64,000 nucleotides of DNA from Melastoma dodecandrum (Eukaryota > Streptophyta > Magnoliopsida > Myrtales > Melastomataceae). How positions within the stretch are numbered: the first letter of the stretch is position 1; every line of letters begins with the position of its first letter. The notes beneath the pieces are model-generated. The model had not been told where the DNA came from, made no database searches, and saw only the letters and a list, made by a program, of their open reading frames with translations. Location: contig JARUPY010000471.1 of the NCBI GenBank assembly GCA_029817715.1, positions 1,674,001-1,738,000 on the forward strand. Direction: 5' to 3'. The translations under genes and the position numbers were made by a program. Shown one piece after another: positions 19,201 to 30,515 of this stretch.

Positions 19201-20895
19201 GCTTTCCTAATCAAAAGATAGGGGAAGGATAAGCCTTTCGGAGATCAAGATTGAGGCCTCCCCGACATATGTTGCAACGTCTTCAATAGCATGCTCTTAC
19301 TTCGTCTTTCCCTTTTTAAGTACGAAAGAAGGAGAGTGTAGATGCAATTGAGCTCGCCCTAATCAATAAGCGGGAGAGGCAAGAAAGTTCTTTTATAAGT
19401 ACCACAGGATCGGTAAAAAATCGTTGAAAGAGGTCGACTCATCCCTTTTTCTATAGGTATTAGTGCGCCTTCCAACCCTTTCAAAATGAGAAATCTACCA
19501 CACTCAGAAAAAAAATATGTGAAGTAAAAGAAGAAAAAAAAGGTCGCCGACTGCTACTAAGAACCTAACAGAATCACCGGATTAAGAGGGGGAAGAGTTC
19601 TGAGACCATGGCGAGGTAAGCTATATATATCTCAAGAGGGTCAACTAAGCTCCGTTACGGGAGAGTACTCTTTAGAAGACCCGTAGCGGGCCATAAGAAA
19701 GAAGTTCGATCCATAGTCTTTTGCCTCGTATCCTTCAAGTGTTTTCCGGCAGATTCGGGCTCGGGAAGTACGGTCAGATTCATAGGACCGAGACTATCTC
19801 AGCTCATATCGGCCTGTTTTAAAAGCACCAAAAATAGCTATCGAAAGAAAGAGGTCAATCATTCAGTACTGGATGGATACCCTTTGCCCCTAGTCGGCGT
19901 AGGAATCAATCAAGGGATCCCACCTTGACTGAAAAAAAGAAAAAGAAGCACCAAGATATGATGTATTCTTCGACGTATAATAATGGGGGATGCCTTTGGT
20001 ACTATTCTTATTTCACACGATCCAGGAACTTCCATAACGTTGGCGTGATTCGATCCATGGAGAAGTAAAATATGAAGAAGTCATTTAATCAAATCAGCAC
20101 GAGGATATCTAGAACGGCTGGAAGACTTGTGGTGGTCCCTAAGAAGCCCACCCTCCTTCAAATCCAGATCGGAAAATAGCGTTGATTGAGATGCAGCTCT
20201 TTGATCTCCACTTGGGTCTGCCGTTTCAACATCAAAAACAACAAAAACTATTGAAAAACGAATCTTAATAATTCATTGGGTGTGATGGCGAAACGAACCA
20301 GGAACCAATTCATTTATTCTCAAAAGGCATGAACGAATCCTACAACTGAAATAGATTTGAAAAAGTCAATATTCGCCCGTGAAGTTATCAACCATCTTCC
20401 GAAGCTTCTAATAGCGTAGATAGAGTAGAGTGGTGAGAAAGAAATCTGGGCGATGAGACTGACCAGTTTCGGCTTGCTTCGCATAGGCTACACAAGCTTC
20501 AGTGCGGTATTTTCAATTGTTGAAAAAAAAAAGCAGTACAAAGAGATTAGACTCTCGAATGAGACTAAGCAGCCACCGACCGTTCCAGGGAAGGTGCCTG
20601 AATATCGCTCTCATGGGATTTTCAGATCATAAAACTTCTCCCAAATTAAATAAGAATCAAATTATCACTATATTGATTCCTTTTTCTACTTCTTCTCTCC
20701 TCTTTCTTTTTCACAGCTGCCCATGAGTTCAACAAAAGCAGAAGCGATCCTTCTAGAAGTTGACCACGTCAACTAAGCCTGCCTCCGAAAAAGTTCAAGC
20801 GAGTTCAAAGATCTCTCCTCTACGTCGGCCTTACGAGTGCTAATTGAAGTATTCCCAGCACGGTTCTGTCTGATATTTGTCTTAAAAGAGAGGAG

Positions 20896-21003
20896 TTGAT
20901 AAACTATCTTCGACAAGATATCCTTATCTTAGGTGGTGTGATGTTAAAGGCTCAAGAGATTTTTAGGTCTAAGTACCAGATTGATATAGAGAATGTGATG
21001 ACT
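20896..21003 (+). pseudogene. Second, inverted copy of the linear-plasmid DNA polymerase fragment
   Basis: The frame encodes LINYLRQDILILGGVMLKAQ, matching the minus-strand copy at 16450-16554, then diverges after about 30 codons. Several third-position differences separate the copies, so they are not a very recent duplication. Confidence 0.6.
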
Positions 21004-21859
21004 TGTGTATTATACCATTCATCCCCTTTGTTATATTGTCTTATATCTTCTAGATCCCTATACAATTGATTCCAAACGGGAAAGAAGGATCCACCTTATT
21101 CACAACAACAGCACTTCTTCCACGAATAGAAAAACTAGAATTAGATCTTGGAAATAATCGATCAGAACTTGTCGGGCATTCTTTCCAGCCAACTCCTTTG
21201 TTAAGTGGGAGGAGGAGAGTCCTTTTAGTTAATCTTAGCTGCTACCCTACTTAAGATAGAAGACTAGTTCGTCTGATTTTGATAGATCCAGGATTTCTGT
21301 GCGATATCGATCTCGTAGCCTACCATACTGAGTGAACAAACAAGAGAAAAAAGGTCTCTTAGTCTTGACGGGCTTATGAGGGAAAATTTCCACAACCTTA
21401 GTCCTGGCTTGATCAAATCCATAAGTACAGCTCCGCTTTCTATTGCATGAAAATAGTATTCTCTTTGTACACCTTTGTGTCTGGCTATGTATATGGATGT
21501 GCATAAAGAACCAGACTTCTATGTTCATGAGGAAGGTATCCGTAATGTTCTTATTTTCTTTTAGTCTTGGTCGAGCCATTCCGGCTACAGGACCGAAAAT
21601 AGCCAGATTGGGATCCCCAAGCGCACTTTTCACTCCGATAGCGTACTATCCTAGACCTCTGTCTATGCCGTCACTGCCCGCCCGGCTCCTATCTAACATC
21701 AACAGTAAAGTGAAGTCAAATCAATGAATGAATAGTTATATATGACCTAAAACTATCTAAGACCCTACTAATACTATGAATTTCTTCCTTGCATTGCTGC
21801 GTCTTTGAAATCCTAATTGCCATGCTTCCGCTGCACCCCAAGGGAGTTCGACTGGAGAC

Positions 21860-22135
21860 ATGGTTAGGAATAACCATGCCATAAAGTTACTAAACAGTGA
21901 CCACATCTTTTTTACGGAAGAACACTCTTTCTATTTCGCCACATGGGGGTTACAGATGAAGATTGAAGGTCTAACTCATCAATTCGATGAATGTAGTATA
22001 TTTAATGAGACACCAAACTTAATAAAGATATTGATAAAAAGTGATCTTATCAGCGCTAAATTATATTTGGAGAATTCCATTTCTCATCTAACCGCAGCTA
22101 GTCTTTCTTTTCTGTTAGCAGAAATTTCAATCTAA
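21860..22135 (+). CDS. Hypothetical 91-residue ORF in organelle-like DNA
   Basis: It is AT-rich and rich in Ile, Leu, Asn and Lys, with a Phe/Tyr patch (HSFYFATWG), and no hydrophobic helix long enough to span a membrane. It is the last open frame before ordinary nuclear sequence. I do not recognise it; a mitochondrial ORF or plasmid remnant is most likely. Confidence 0.25.
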   Translation: MVRNNHAIKLLNSDHIFFTEEHSFYFATWGLQMKIEGLTHQFDECSIFNETPNLIKILIKSDLISAKLYLENSISHLTAASLSFLLAEISI

Positions 22136-22140
22136 GAACT

Positions 22141-22715
22141 CCTACTCCTAACCCCTCACCCCACAACAACAACAGGGAACAGTAACACGATCGTGGTCCT
22201 CCTCACCCACCTCCTGTTTTATCTTTATCTCGATCACTTCTCACCCTCTCCCTTTCCCTCTGTCGAAACACTTGGTCACATCCCAACTCCCTTTGCCTTT
22301 CCGCTAATTCCCCCATTACTTCTCATCTCCTTCCTATCTAACTCTAACTAGCAGAGAGCTACGAACCTCTCTACTATCTAACGTCCCCCACACCCCTAAC
22401 CCTAATGGCAATAACTTGTATCTCTAAGTAAATACATGCGACCAATCTGTCAAACTTAAGTCTATTATTTGAAATATGATGGGGTTGGATAGGATTATGT
22501 AGCAACAACGCCGAAAGATATATGCGACCAGACTAACTAGACTTAGTTCAATGGACTGACTACTTTATGTGTAGGCCCTCAAAGTCCTTTGGACATGTCG
22601 ATTCTATTTTTTTCCTTTTTTTCTAAATTTAATTTAAAAAAAAAAGAAAAAGGAAAAGGAGCGAAATATTGGGCCATGATGGACCTCCCTAACCCTTTGT
22701 TCCTCTCTATATTTA
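22141..22715. other. Intergenic DNA upstream of the MIZ1-domain gene
   Basis: Pyrimidine-rich low-complexity DNA (22140-22400), then AT-rich DNA. I see no gene. A clear TATA box was not evident; CTATATTTATTG at about 22707 lies very close to the ATG used. Confidence 0.4.
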
Positions 22716-23510
22716 TTGCCCCAAAATTCCACAAACTTTACAATGATCAAACTTGTTCGCAATACATTCCAAGAAATTTTCTCCAAAAGCATGCCATCCT
22801 TCCAATCCGGCCCTTACTTGGACAACCCTGCCATAGTATCACTGCTAAGAAGCACGGCCGGCTCGACGACAGACGGCGAGAAGAGACAGTCTAAGTCCTC
22901 CTCCTCCTCCTCCACGGGCGGGCTTCTCCGCGTGTTCAAGCTCTTCCCCATGCTGACCACGGGTTGCAAGATGGTCACCCTCCTAGGCAGGTCCGCTAGG
23001 AAGAACCCGCCCTTGCTCAAGGACCACGCGACGACTGCAACCGTGTTCGGCTACCGAAAGGGGAGGATCGTCCTCGCCATCCAGGAGGACCCGCATTGCC
23101 TCCCGATGTTCGTGATCGAGCTGCCTATCACGACCTCGGCTTTCCAGAGGGAGATGGCCTCGGAGACAGTGAGGATCGCGCTGGAGAGCGACACGCGGAC
23201 ACACAGGAAGTGGCTCGTGGAGGAGTACGTGTGGGCCGTGTACTGCAACGGGAGGAAGGTGGGGTACTCGATCAGGAGGAAGCAGATGACGGAGGACGAG
23301 GCCCATGTGATGCAGATGCTGAGGGGGGTGTCAATGGGCGCGGGTGTACTCCCGCCTGCCCCCCAGACGGACGGGGAGCTGACGTATATGAGGGCGAGGT
23401 TCGAGCGGGTCGTCGGGTCCAAGGATTCCGAGTCCCTCATCCAAAACGGCTTCGTAAAAATATTGTTTAACCTAGGTGAACGATTACGGAGTCGTCACCG
23501 ACTAATTTGA
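22716..23510 (+). pseudogene. MIZU-KUSSEI1 (DUF617) protein, 3' end replaced
   Basis: MIZ1-family proteins are plant-specific; the founding member is needed for root hydrotropism. Residues about 105-241 match the DUF617 domain, including VFGYRKGRI, AIQEDPHCLP, EEYVWAVYCNGRKVGYSIRR, and VSMGAGVLPP followed by YMRARFERVVGSKDSE. After residue 241 (near 23439) the expected last 25 or so residues are absent and 23 unrelated codons follow to a stop. From there on the DNA looks like repeat sequence. Internal methionines at codons 10 and 26 could be the real start. The domain core is otherwise open, so the truncation may be fairly recent. The family is normally intronless, which argues against an intron here. 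Confidence 0.75.
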
Positions 23511-26233
23511 AAATTGGTCTAAGTCGAAAAACCAGAGTAGGATTCGGGGATCCCTAATTACTAACTCTTACATTTAAAGATGCGAAAAGGTGGCATTTGC
23601 TCCAAAAGTTTGCTTTTGGTTAACGGGTGTTGAACTTGATCCGGGCATGACTCCGGACTCATGTTAATATTTTACGGGCGTTGGACCCGATTCGGGCCTT
23701 TTGGGCCCGAACTCATGTGTGTTGGTTTAGCAAACAACATGCGATGATAAAATTCTAAAACCCTAATAGCATGCACCGCAATCACAAATCAAGTATTTAG
23801 ATCAAATGGAGCGGGGAAGGGTGGTGATCGTGGGCCTATGCACTTGGGCCCACGATCCGTTACATGTGGAAATAACAAAACATCGGGAGGCTCGTATCTC
23901 CCTCATGTACCTGAGATGACGGTTGGGGCCGCTTTATTATCTTGACATCGCGGTTTCCTCGTCGGCTGAAAATTGTTGGTCGGAGGCGCTCTAGTGAAGC
24001 TTTCCACCGTTATCGAACATGGCGTAGTCTTGGAGATCCCCTTTTGCTAATTACCTCGGAATTCTCGTTTAGTTTTTCATGTAAAAATGAACCAAGAAAT
24101 TTGTTTTTAAAATTCTTAAATGAGATAGATCGATAATTAAAATTAAATTAAAGATGAGTTTTATTATGTATTTCATGTTTCTCATGTAAAACCATGAAAA
24201 TTGCTTAAAAAAAACGTACGTAAAGAAAACGTAATGTGATCAAATAACTAAATTCATGTAACTATTATTTGAACAAATTATAGTCATTAATTAAAGACAT
24301 TCATAAAAGTTGACGTTTAATTGGAATAATTCCTACTGTTTAAAGTCAAGTTAGCTAAATTCACATTTTTATCAAAACACATGCGGACGAAATCAATGTT
24401 TTGTAGAAGTAATAATAGCAGCAACAATAATAATAATAATAAAGAAAGAAACTTGCTTACCTTTCTGAAGGTGCGCCCTTCTTCATCCTCTTAATTAAGG
24501 TGTGCGTCCCTGTTGCGGAATGGAAGAAGGGAGTAGGGGATTATCTGCCTTGGGGAATGTCCATTGTGTCATCCGCCGCTTCTGTCGAAGAATCCAGAGG
24601 GATCAACTTCAGGCGAAAACAGGGAAGACCTCTGAAGGCTCGCCACATGCTCCATTTGAAAAGCTCCGACTTGTGGCTCGGCTCTCTGCGATGCCTTGGG
24701 CGTGGGCCGACAATGCAGGGGTGGCGTTTGCAAAAGGCGAGACAGTCGGCGTCGGGAGAGGAGGAGCTACAAGCGGGTCGTCTGGGGAGTCCTTGACTCG
24801 TCGCGAGGAACCTGGTTGGCGAAGAGCCTGGATCTGTCGGGGCTGGTTATTTAGAAAAACGATGGTGTGGAGGCGTTTTGACGCCGATGACGGAATTGAG
24901 GTGCCTGACCAAGCTATTCAGGGGAAGCCGTCAGTTATGCGGCTGGTTGTGGGTTTACCACTGGGGTTCCCCTCAGGAGGTCGGGCTTGGCGAGACGGAG
25001 CGCTCAGGATCGTTTGTGAGAATGGGAATCATGTTGTTGCCTCTGAGACGAGTCGCTGAAGGGGAAAGCTTAGTGGGGATTGTCGCTCGGATTGTTACGA
25101 CATCGGCGGAGCGTGGACAGAGAGGAAGGCATCACGGTTGGAGATGGGGGGGACGACAAAATTCAGATGGGAGGCCTCGCCATATGAAGACTGGAATGGG
25201 GCTGTGGCGCTGTCTCCACTCGACAGTGACTAGAGGGAGCACGTCTAACCTGCGCAAGAAAAAGAACGACATCAAAGCAAAATGCGACTTCCCGTGACGC
25301 TCATGTAGGTCACGGGAAGCTTAGACCCTTATCAAGGAGGGACTTATGATTGACTGGGTATAAGCAGGTGTGGGAGACGATTGCGGTTCCCTTATTTGTG
25401 TAGAATCGTGCACGCTGGTCTTCCATCTTCGGCATTCATACGACTTCGAGACCTCGACGATGTGGATCTGGGTTGATAGAGAGGGGTTTCCATGTATTTG
25501 GCATGGTCCTATCTTGGCTAGAGGATGGCGAAGACGCAGGGAGGATCAGGGACTTGTCGTCTCTCTTGGAAGTGATCTCTGTTTAGGTAAGTCTTTCTTC
25601 TCCCTCAGTGATGAGGCTCCTCCGTCCGTGTCTTCTTTTTTTATCCCAGATTGTGGGGGCCTTTAAAGAGGGTCTCCCCAAAGAGGACCTGTATTAGGGA
25701 GATTTTGTGGTTCCTAAAATCTCGAGGATCGTGGGGAAGCCGTTGTGGGGGCTGAACGTGGGACTGATCTGATTTTTTTTGCTTCTTGTTACCGATAATG
25801 TCGGTCATGCATGGATGGAATTTTTGAAAGTCGGAACGAGCTTGTTTGCAAGAATCTCGTGTAGTTTGCTTGTCCCACAATTTCTGTTTTAGCGAATTTG
25901 CAGGTGGTGTGGAAAAAGTTCGGTTCCTTTGAAGGAGCGGTGGGGAGGTGATATGGCCGTAGCACTCGTTAACTCCTCCTCCATCTTGGTGAGTAAGTAG
26001 GCTACGATTTTGGTGCACTTGATATTAACCAGCTCAAGTAAACAAGGTCGCATCCAAAAATCAGGGTCCTGAAATGGGAATGATGCAGGTCAGGATGCGT
26101 CTGAACTGAGATGTCGGGAGATGGTTCAGAGTCTTCGGACAAATGGTACGTGTCACCTGTCCGAGGGGTAGCCCGTTGGAAACAATGTTGGGCTTCCGTG
26201 GGACATGAGTTGGTTTGTAATAACAACAATTTC
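23439..26233. mobile_element. Unclassified repeat-like DNA joined to the MIZ1 gene
   Basis: It starts with TACGGAGTCGTCACCGACTAA, close to a phrase common in plant Gypsy LTRs and their non-autonomous relatives, followed by repeated GGGCCCGA-type segments and an AAT microsatellite near 24430. Open frames at 24500-25300 show no known domain and overlap in several phases, so I do not call them genes. Ends and target-site copies were not found. Confidence 0.4.
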
Positions 26234-26810
26234 TCATCTGGGTCTTAGCTGAAGAATCCTGTTGTGCCATACAGAGTGAAGGATCATGTGGAACAGGTCA
26301 TACTTGACGGGATTCTTATGAAATGCTGTTGCACAGCCTTAACACTCTTGCATTCCGAGGTATTCTTTTGTCGGGTATCCCCAACAATATGTCCCTAAGG
26401 TTCAGGAAGTCCTCCTCGCTGACGAACACGGCAAAGGTCTCCCAGTCCAGGACCTCAAAGAAAGGCGGCACGTAGTTGTCTGATATTATGACGGGGACAC
26501 ACTCGTAGAAGATAGCTTCCACGACGCGTGGCGTGTGGACTTCATACCCCCTGGCACAGATGCAGTACTTGCTGCTCTTCATGTATCCCCTACACATCCT
26601 CTTGCCGTCGATGTCCCTCGGCATTGAACCGAAGATCTTCATGTCGTGAGATTTGTCTCCCTAATGGTGAAGTAAGATTGGCCGCAGATAGCCGTGCATG
26701 CCTCCTGCAAAGAATGCTAGGATGTGCCGCTCGGATGGATGTTCCCCCCCGAGGTCTCTGACGGGATCTTCGGGTTGGTGGGAGGTTGCATCAGCAGAGG
26801 GCAAAGAACT
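26234..26810 (-). pseudogene. GT47 exostosin-family glycosyltransferase, C-terminal part, disrupted
   Basis: Plant exostosin-like GT47 enzymes are Golgi type II glycosyltransferases of cell-wall synthesis. Recognisable in order on the minus strand are RDLGGEHPSERHILAFFAGG, MHGYLRPILL, then SSKYCICARGYEV, VVEAIFYECVPVIISDN, PPFFEVLDWE, and in another frame DLFHMILHSVWHN with a stop at 26234. An in-frame TAG at 26661-26663 replaces the usual Trp, and a frameshift near 26330 separates the last part. The N-terminal half, including the membrane anchor, is missing. The gene is dead. Confidence 0.8.
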
Positions 26811-26918
26811 AGCAGGCCTGTCGATTCCATCCATCAAATCTGCACGTTGATGAATTGAGCTCCCAGACAATTTTGGTAGCTGGTCTTCATTGCAGAGGAG
26901 CCAGGGGATCAACTGGGA

Positions 26919-27158
26919 TATATCCACACAGAACCGAAGGGAGATGATTGTGATCCCAAGATTCCTGTCCAACTCGAGGCACTTTGACTTGTCATCGATT
27001 ATGGGAATGTAAAAGAACAAATTGTCGAAGGATGCTGCCACCAGGTTCAGCACAAAGAGCAGTGACCACCGGATTGACTTCCAGCTTTCTTTCTTAATGT
27101 CCTCATACGTTCCGAGTATACCCTTGCCTCGTTTATCTTCTTTGCTGCCTCCTTCCAA
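26919..27158 (-). pseudogene. Fragment of a cyclic nucleotide-gated channel (CNGC)
   Basis: About 80 codons contain LVAASFDNLFFYIPIIDD, KCLELDRNLGI and LR...D, matching the first transmembrane helix and following loop of plant CNGC channels. After about codon 80 similarity ends and roughly 36 unassigned codons lead into the GT47 remnant in the same frame. The rest of the channel (pore, S6, nucleotide-binding domain) is absent. A further open stretch at 27159-27259 in another phase may belong to the same captured DNA. Confidence 0.6.
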
Positions 27159-27554
27159 GTCCAGTTTCTCACGTAAACATCAGATTCTTGCTTTTCATAT
27201 GCAAAGGAATAGGCATCCAAGAAAGAATATAAATGCAAACATCGTGTATTGCCATACATATCTTCTGATCATCAAACCAAATTCCAAAAGATAACTGCCG
27301 CCATGATATAGCCAATATTACAAGTGTGCCAAAAACACAGTAACCTCGAAATGCAACACCAAATCACATGAGAGAATTTTTTTGGAATAATTCGCGATTT
27401 GGGGATCTGCACATGGAACTCAAAATATACACCCCATGATCACCAGATCCAAAGCTGGCATTACAAAACCCAAAATTCTTTTGACAAACACTATTACTGC
27501 TCCTGCTATCATTCCTTTCTCCCCTATTTTCCAACCTCCTCTCACAACTTACCT

Positions 27555-29037
27555 ACTGAACCACAAACTTTGGCTGAGGCTATCTCTAATCCTCATTGGA
27601 GAGAGGCAATGGGGGCTGAACTTGCTGTTTTACAGAGGAATGGAATGGGAACTTGTCCCTTTCACTGGTGAAGAGAAGGTAATAGGTTGTAAGTGGGTTT
27701 ATAAGGTGAAGTTGAAAGCAGATGGTGAACTTGAGCGGTGCAAAGCTCAGTTGGTTGCTAAAGGGTTTCATCAAACTCCTGGCCTTGATTACAAAGAGAC
27801 GTTTAGCCCAGTGGTCAAGCACCAAACTATAAGGGTCATTCTTAGTTTGGCTGTTCAGTATAATTGGAGATTGATACAACTTAATGTGCATAATGCATTT
27901 TTAAATGGGGACCTTCAGGAGAAAGTATTTATGGATCAGCCCCCTGGATACACTGATGTACAGTTTCCACATCATGTTTGTAAACTCAAGAAAGCACTCT
28001 ATGGTCTTAAACAAAGTCCAAGAGCTTGGTACATGTAACTCAGTGGCTGTCTTTTATAGTGGGGCTATTAGCAGTCTGTTTATGATGCTTCACTATTTTT
28101 TAAGCATACGGATTGTGGTGTTGTCATTTTATTAATTTATGTTGATGATATTGTAGTTACAGGCTCTGACCAAACTACAATTACAACTCTACTCCCTCAG
28201 TTGAATCCTCGATTTACTCTTAAAAATTTGGCCAATCTATCCTATTTCCTTGGATTTGAGATGACGAGACATAGTTCTTTGCTGCATATATGTCAAAAGA
28301 AGTATATTAAAGACTTGCTGTGTAAAGCAGGGATGGTGGACTGTAAGCATGTTCCTTCTCCTATGTCCGTAGCAAAGCCTCTTTCAAGATTTGAGGGGGT
28401 TGTGTTGGATGATCCAACAGAGTACAGAAGCATAGTAGGTGCGTTGCAGTATTGCACGAACTCTCGTCCTGATATTAGCTACGCTGTTAATAAAGTGTGC
28501 CAATTTCTTCAAAAGCCTACTGATCTGCATATGAAAGCAGTTAAAAGGATTCTTCGGTATCTCAAATGGATAAATATGCATGGAATTACCTTCACAACTG
28601 GAAAGTCTCTTGATATTTCATACTTTACGGATGCATATTGGGCTAGTTGCCCTGATGATAGAAGGAGTACTGGGGCATACTGTGCCTTTATTGGATAAAA
28701 TCTTGTATCTTGGTCTTCTCAGAAACAAAAGGTGGTCTCATGTTCAAGTACTGAAACGGAGTTTAAAGCTTTAAGTAATGGTGCAGCTGAAGTGTTGTGG
28801 CTTCAAAAACTTCTCTCTGAACTTAAGGTAGGAAGTCAACGATCATCCACGCTCCTTTGTGACAATCTGAGCACGTTACAGCTAGCAACACATCCAGTCT
28901 TGCATGCTCGAACAAAGCATGTGGAGACTGATTTCCATTTCATTAGAGAAAAGGTATTGGATGGCTCTATTTTGCTTCAACATGTTAGTTTAGAACACCA
29001 GTTAGCAGATCCGTTAACTAAGCTCATTCCACTATAA
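27555..29037 (+). pseudogene. Ty1/copia pol remnant: reverse transcriptase and RNase H
   Basis: The usual Copia RT start (HWREAMGAEL) is followed by a frameshift near 27650, then CKWVYKVKLKADG, KGFHQTPGLDYKETFSPVVK, LNGDLQEKVFMDQPPG and KALYGLKQSPRAWY. A stop and deletion follow, then IYVDDIVVTGSD at about 28134, and RNase H with a stop after FIG (28696), ending ADPLTKLIPL. At least two frameshifts and several stops are present. Gag, protease and integrase are not visible and no LTR was identified. An old, 5'-truncated element. Confidence 0.85.
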
Positions 29038-30339
29038 AAATTTTTAGAAATAAGAAGAAAGTTGACTGTGACAGAGAAGATGGCTAGCAACATGCAGTGC
29101 GGGAGTAAAAGAAAGGAGTAAGGACATGCAGAAGCTAGATGAGGAGCTAGCGTTGACAGGAGGTGGTGGAAGTAACAGAATAGGGAGTAGCAGAGTAGTT
29201 TGAAGAACTGATGGAGGAATTGAGGAGGAGAAGGAGAGGAACTAAGGAAGAATAGGAGCTTCGAATTGACGGGAATTGTAATGCTGATGGGCTGAGATAC
29301 TAACGAAGCCAGAGTCACTCAAGCCTGGTTTATTGTAGAAGACAAAAGCTATTGAGAAGTTGTTGAGGGTGCTGCAATCGGTCTGCGTTGCTGTACACGC
29401 ATCGCTGGAGGGGAGCCAATGAACAAAGGACGGGGTTGTTATCATATATTTTTAGTATTTTTAAGGAAAGAAAACTCATATTATATATATATAATATATA
29501 TATACAAACTAGTGTAGTTTTAATGAAGGAGAAATAGAAAAAGAAAGAATTTTCTTTTTTTTTTTTCTTCTTGGTCTTCCTTCTTCTTCTCGTTTTCTGC
29601 ACAGAGTCCCTCAGGTTCGCAAACCCTAACCCCCCTCCTCTCCCTCAGGAATCAGAAGACCGGCCGGAAGACGTCTCGGGCCAACGACCGGAAGCGATGG
29701 AGCTGCAATCCGTTTGCCGGGGGATTTCTGCGCCAAAAGTTACAGGAACACTGTTCATGAGTGCTTGGTGTTGTTACGTTTTTTTGTCCTCGTTGACTGC
29801 GCCTGAGGTTCTGCTCGTTTTCCCCTTTTTTTGGATAAATTTTGAGACCAGGGCAGGAAGGCTGCGCGCTTGGACTTACGGAGGATCTGGGTCGAAAATC
29901 TAAGCACGGTAATGCGTCTCTGCGATTGCGGGATCATTCTTTTCGCGCGGTGGACGTTTTATTTGGTCAGGATTACTGAGTTGTTCTTTTCCGGGGGGGG
30001 GGGCTTAATTTAGGATTCTTGGTGTTGTTGCTCAGATAGGGGAGCTGTAGTGTTCCGTCAATATGATCATTCGAGAATAAATGTGCGGGTTTTTGCTGTG
30101 GTAGGATCGCTGGGTGATGACGTGTCGGTTCGTCATGTTGGTCGTCTGGTTGATGGAAGTTGGCGTGGCTAGAGGATCGTATAAAGTGGAACAAACAGCT
30201 GCGGCTTTCATCGCCTTTGGCTTTATGTTATTTGTGCCAATTGAACACTCTCGAGATGCTGGGGTGGGGGTTTTTGATAGAAACCATGTTCTGATGTTGG
30301 CAAAATCCCCTAGGCGGACAGGTTATTATTAACTTCAGT
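29038..30339. other. Intergenic, no supported gene
   Basis: It includes a TA microsatellite (29482-29503), a T-rich run, and a stretch with AAACCCTAACCC-like sequence near 29622 that resembles a plant 5' untranslated region. An ORF 29571-29903 covers it but has no recognisable domain. A G10 run lies at about 29994-30003. Confidence 0.4.
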
Positions 30340-30500
30340 TTATTCTGGATTACTTGGGGAAAACTGGGGGATGTCGAGATCCAGCAACTCCAAGAAGTCT
30401 CCCCTGAAGAAGAGGTCAGATTCGGACAGATTCCCAAACAGTTGTTGGTTTCATACAGGGGGAGTTTTCCATGGCGGGCAAAACAGTCCATACTGGGCTG
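30340..30500 (-). pseudogene. Duplicate of the NAC-like gene's last exon
   Basis: On the minus strand the segment encodes SESDLFFRGDFLELLDLDIP and ends in TAA at 30340-30342. It parallels SNVFYWGDYMELLDLDTP in the accepted last exon 180 bp upstream; the DNA shares GTCGAGATCCAGCAACTCCA. It could serve as an alternative terminal exon. No splice acceptor was confirmed directly before it. Confidence 0.5.
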
Positions 30501-30515
30501 GGGGTATCCACTTAG

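Larger units (their letters stand above)
12175..22140. other. Organelle-like mosaic DNA right of the pararetrovirus
   Basis: About 10 kb without an intact gene. Identifiable pieces are plastid rpl14, a Gypsy RNase H scrap, two linear-plasmid DNA polymerase pieces, mitochondrial atp9 and rrn26, plus hairpins; each is listed separately. Between them, small ORFs such as 12832-13032, 13232-13477 and 14235-14627 have no family I recognise. Stretches 12175-13680, 15001-15950, 17540-19100 and 19210-20890 hold nothing I can name. The phrase GATTTTGATAGATCCAGGAT occurs twice (about 18598 and 21278), showing internal duplication. Typical of a nuclear insertion of mitochondrial DNA (NUMT), itself a mosaic. 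Confidence 0.65.

Noticed and set aside
24500..25297. Overlapping plus-strand ORFs of 98-185 codons in repeat-like DNA
   Set aside because: No domain, no consistent frame, surrounded by LTR-like sequence.
29571..29903. A 110-codon ORF with a 5' UTR-like lead-in
   Set aside because: No domain seen and no supported downstream exon; kept only as a note in the intergenic entry.
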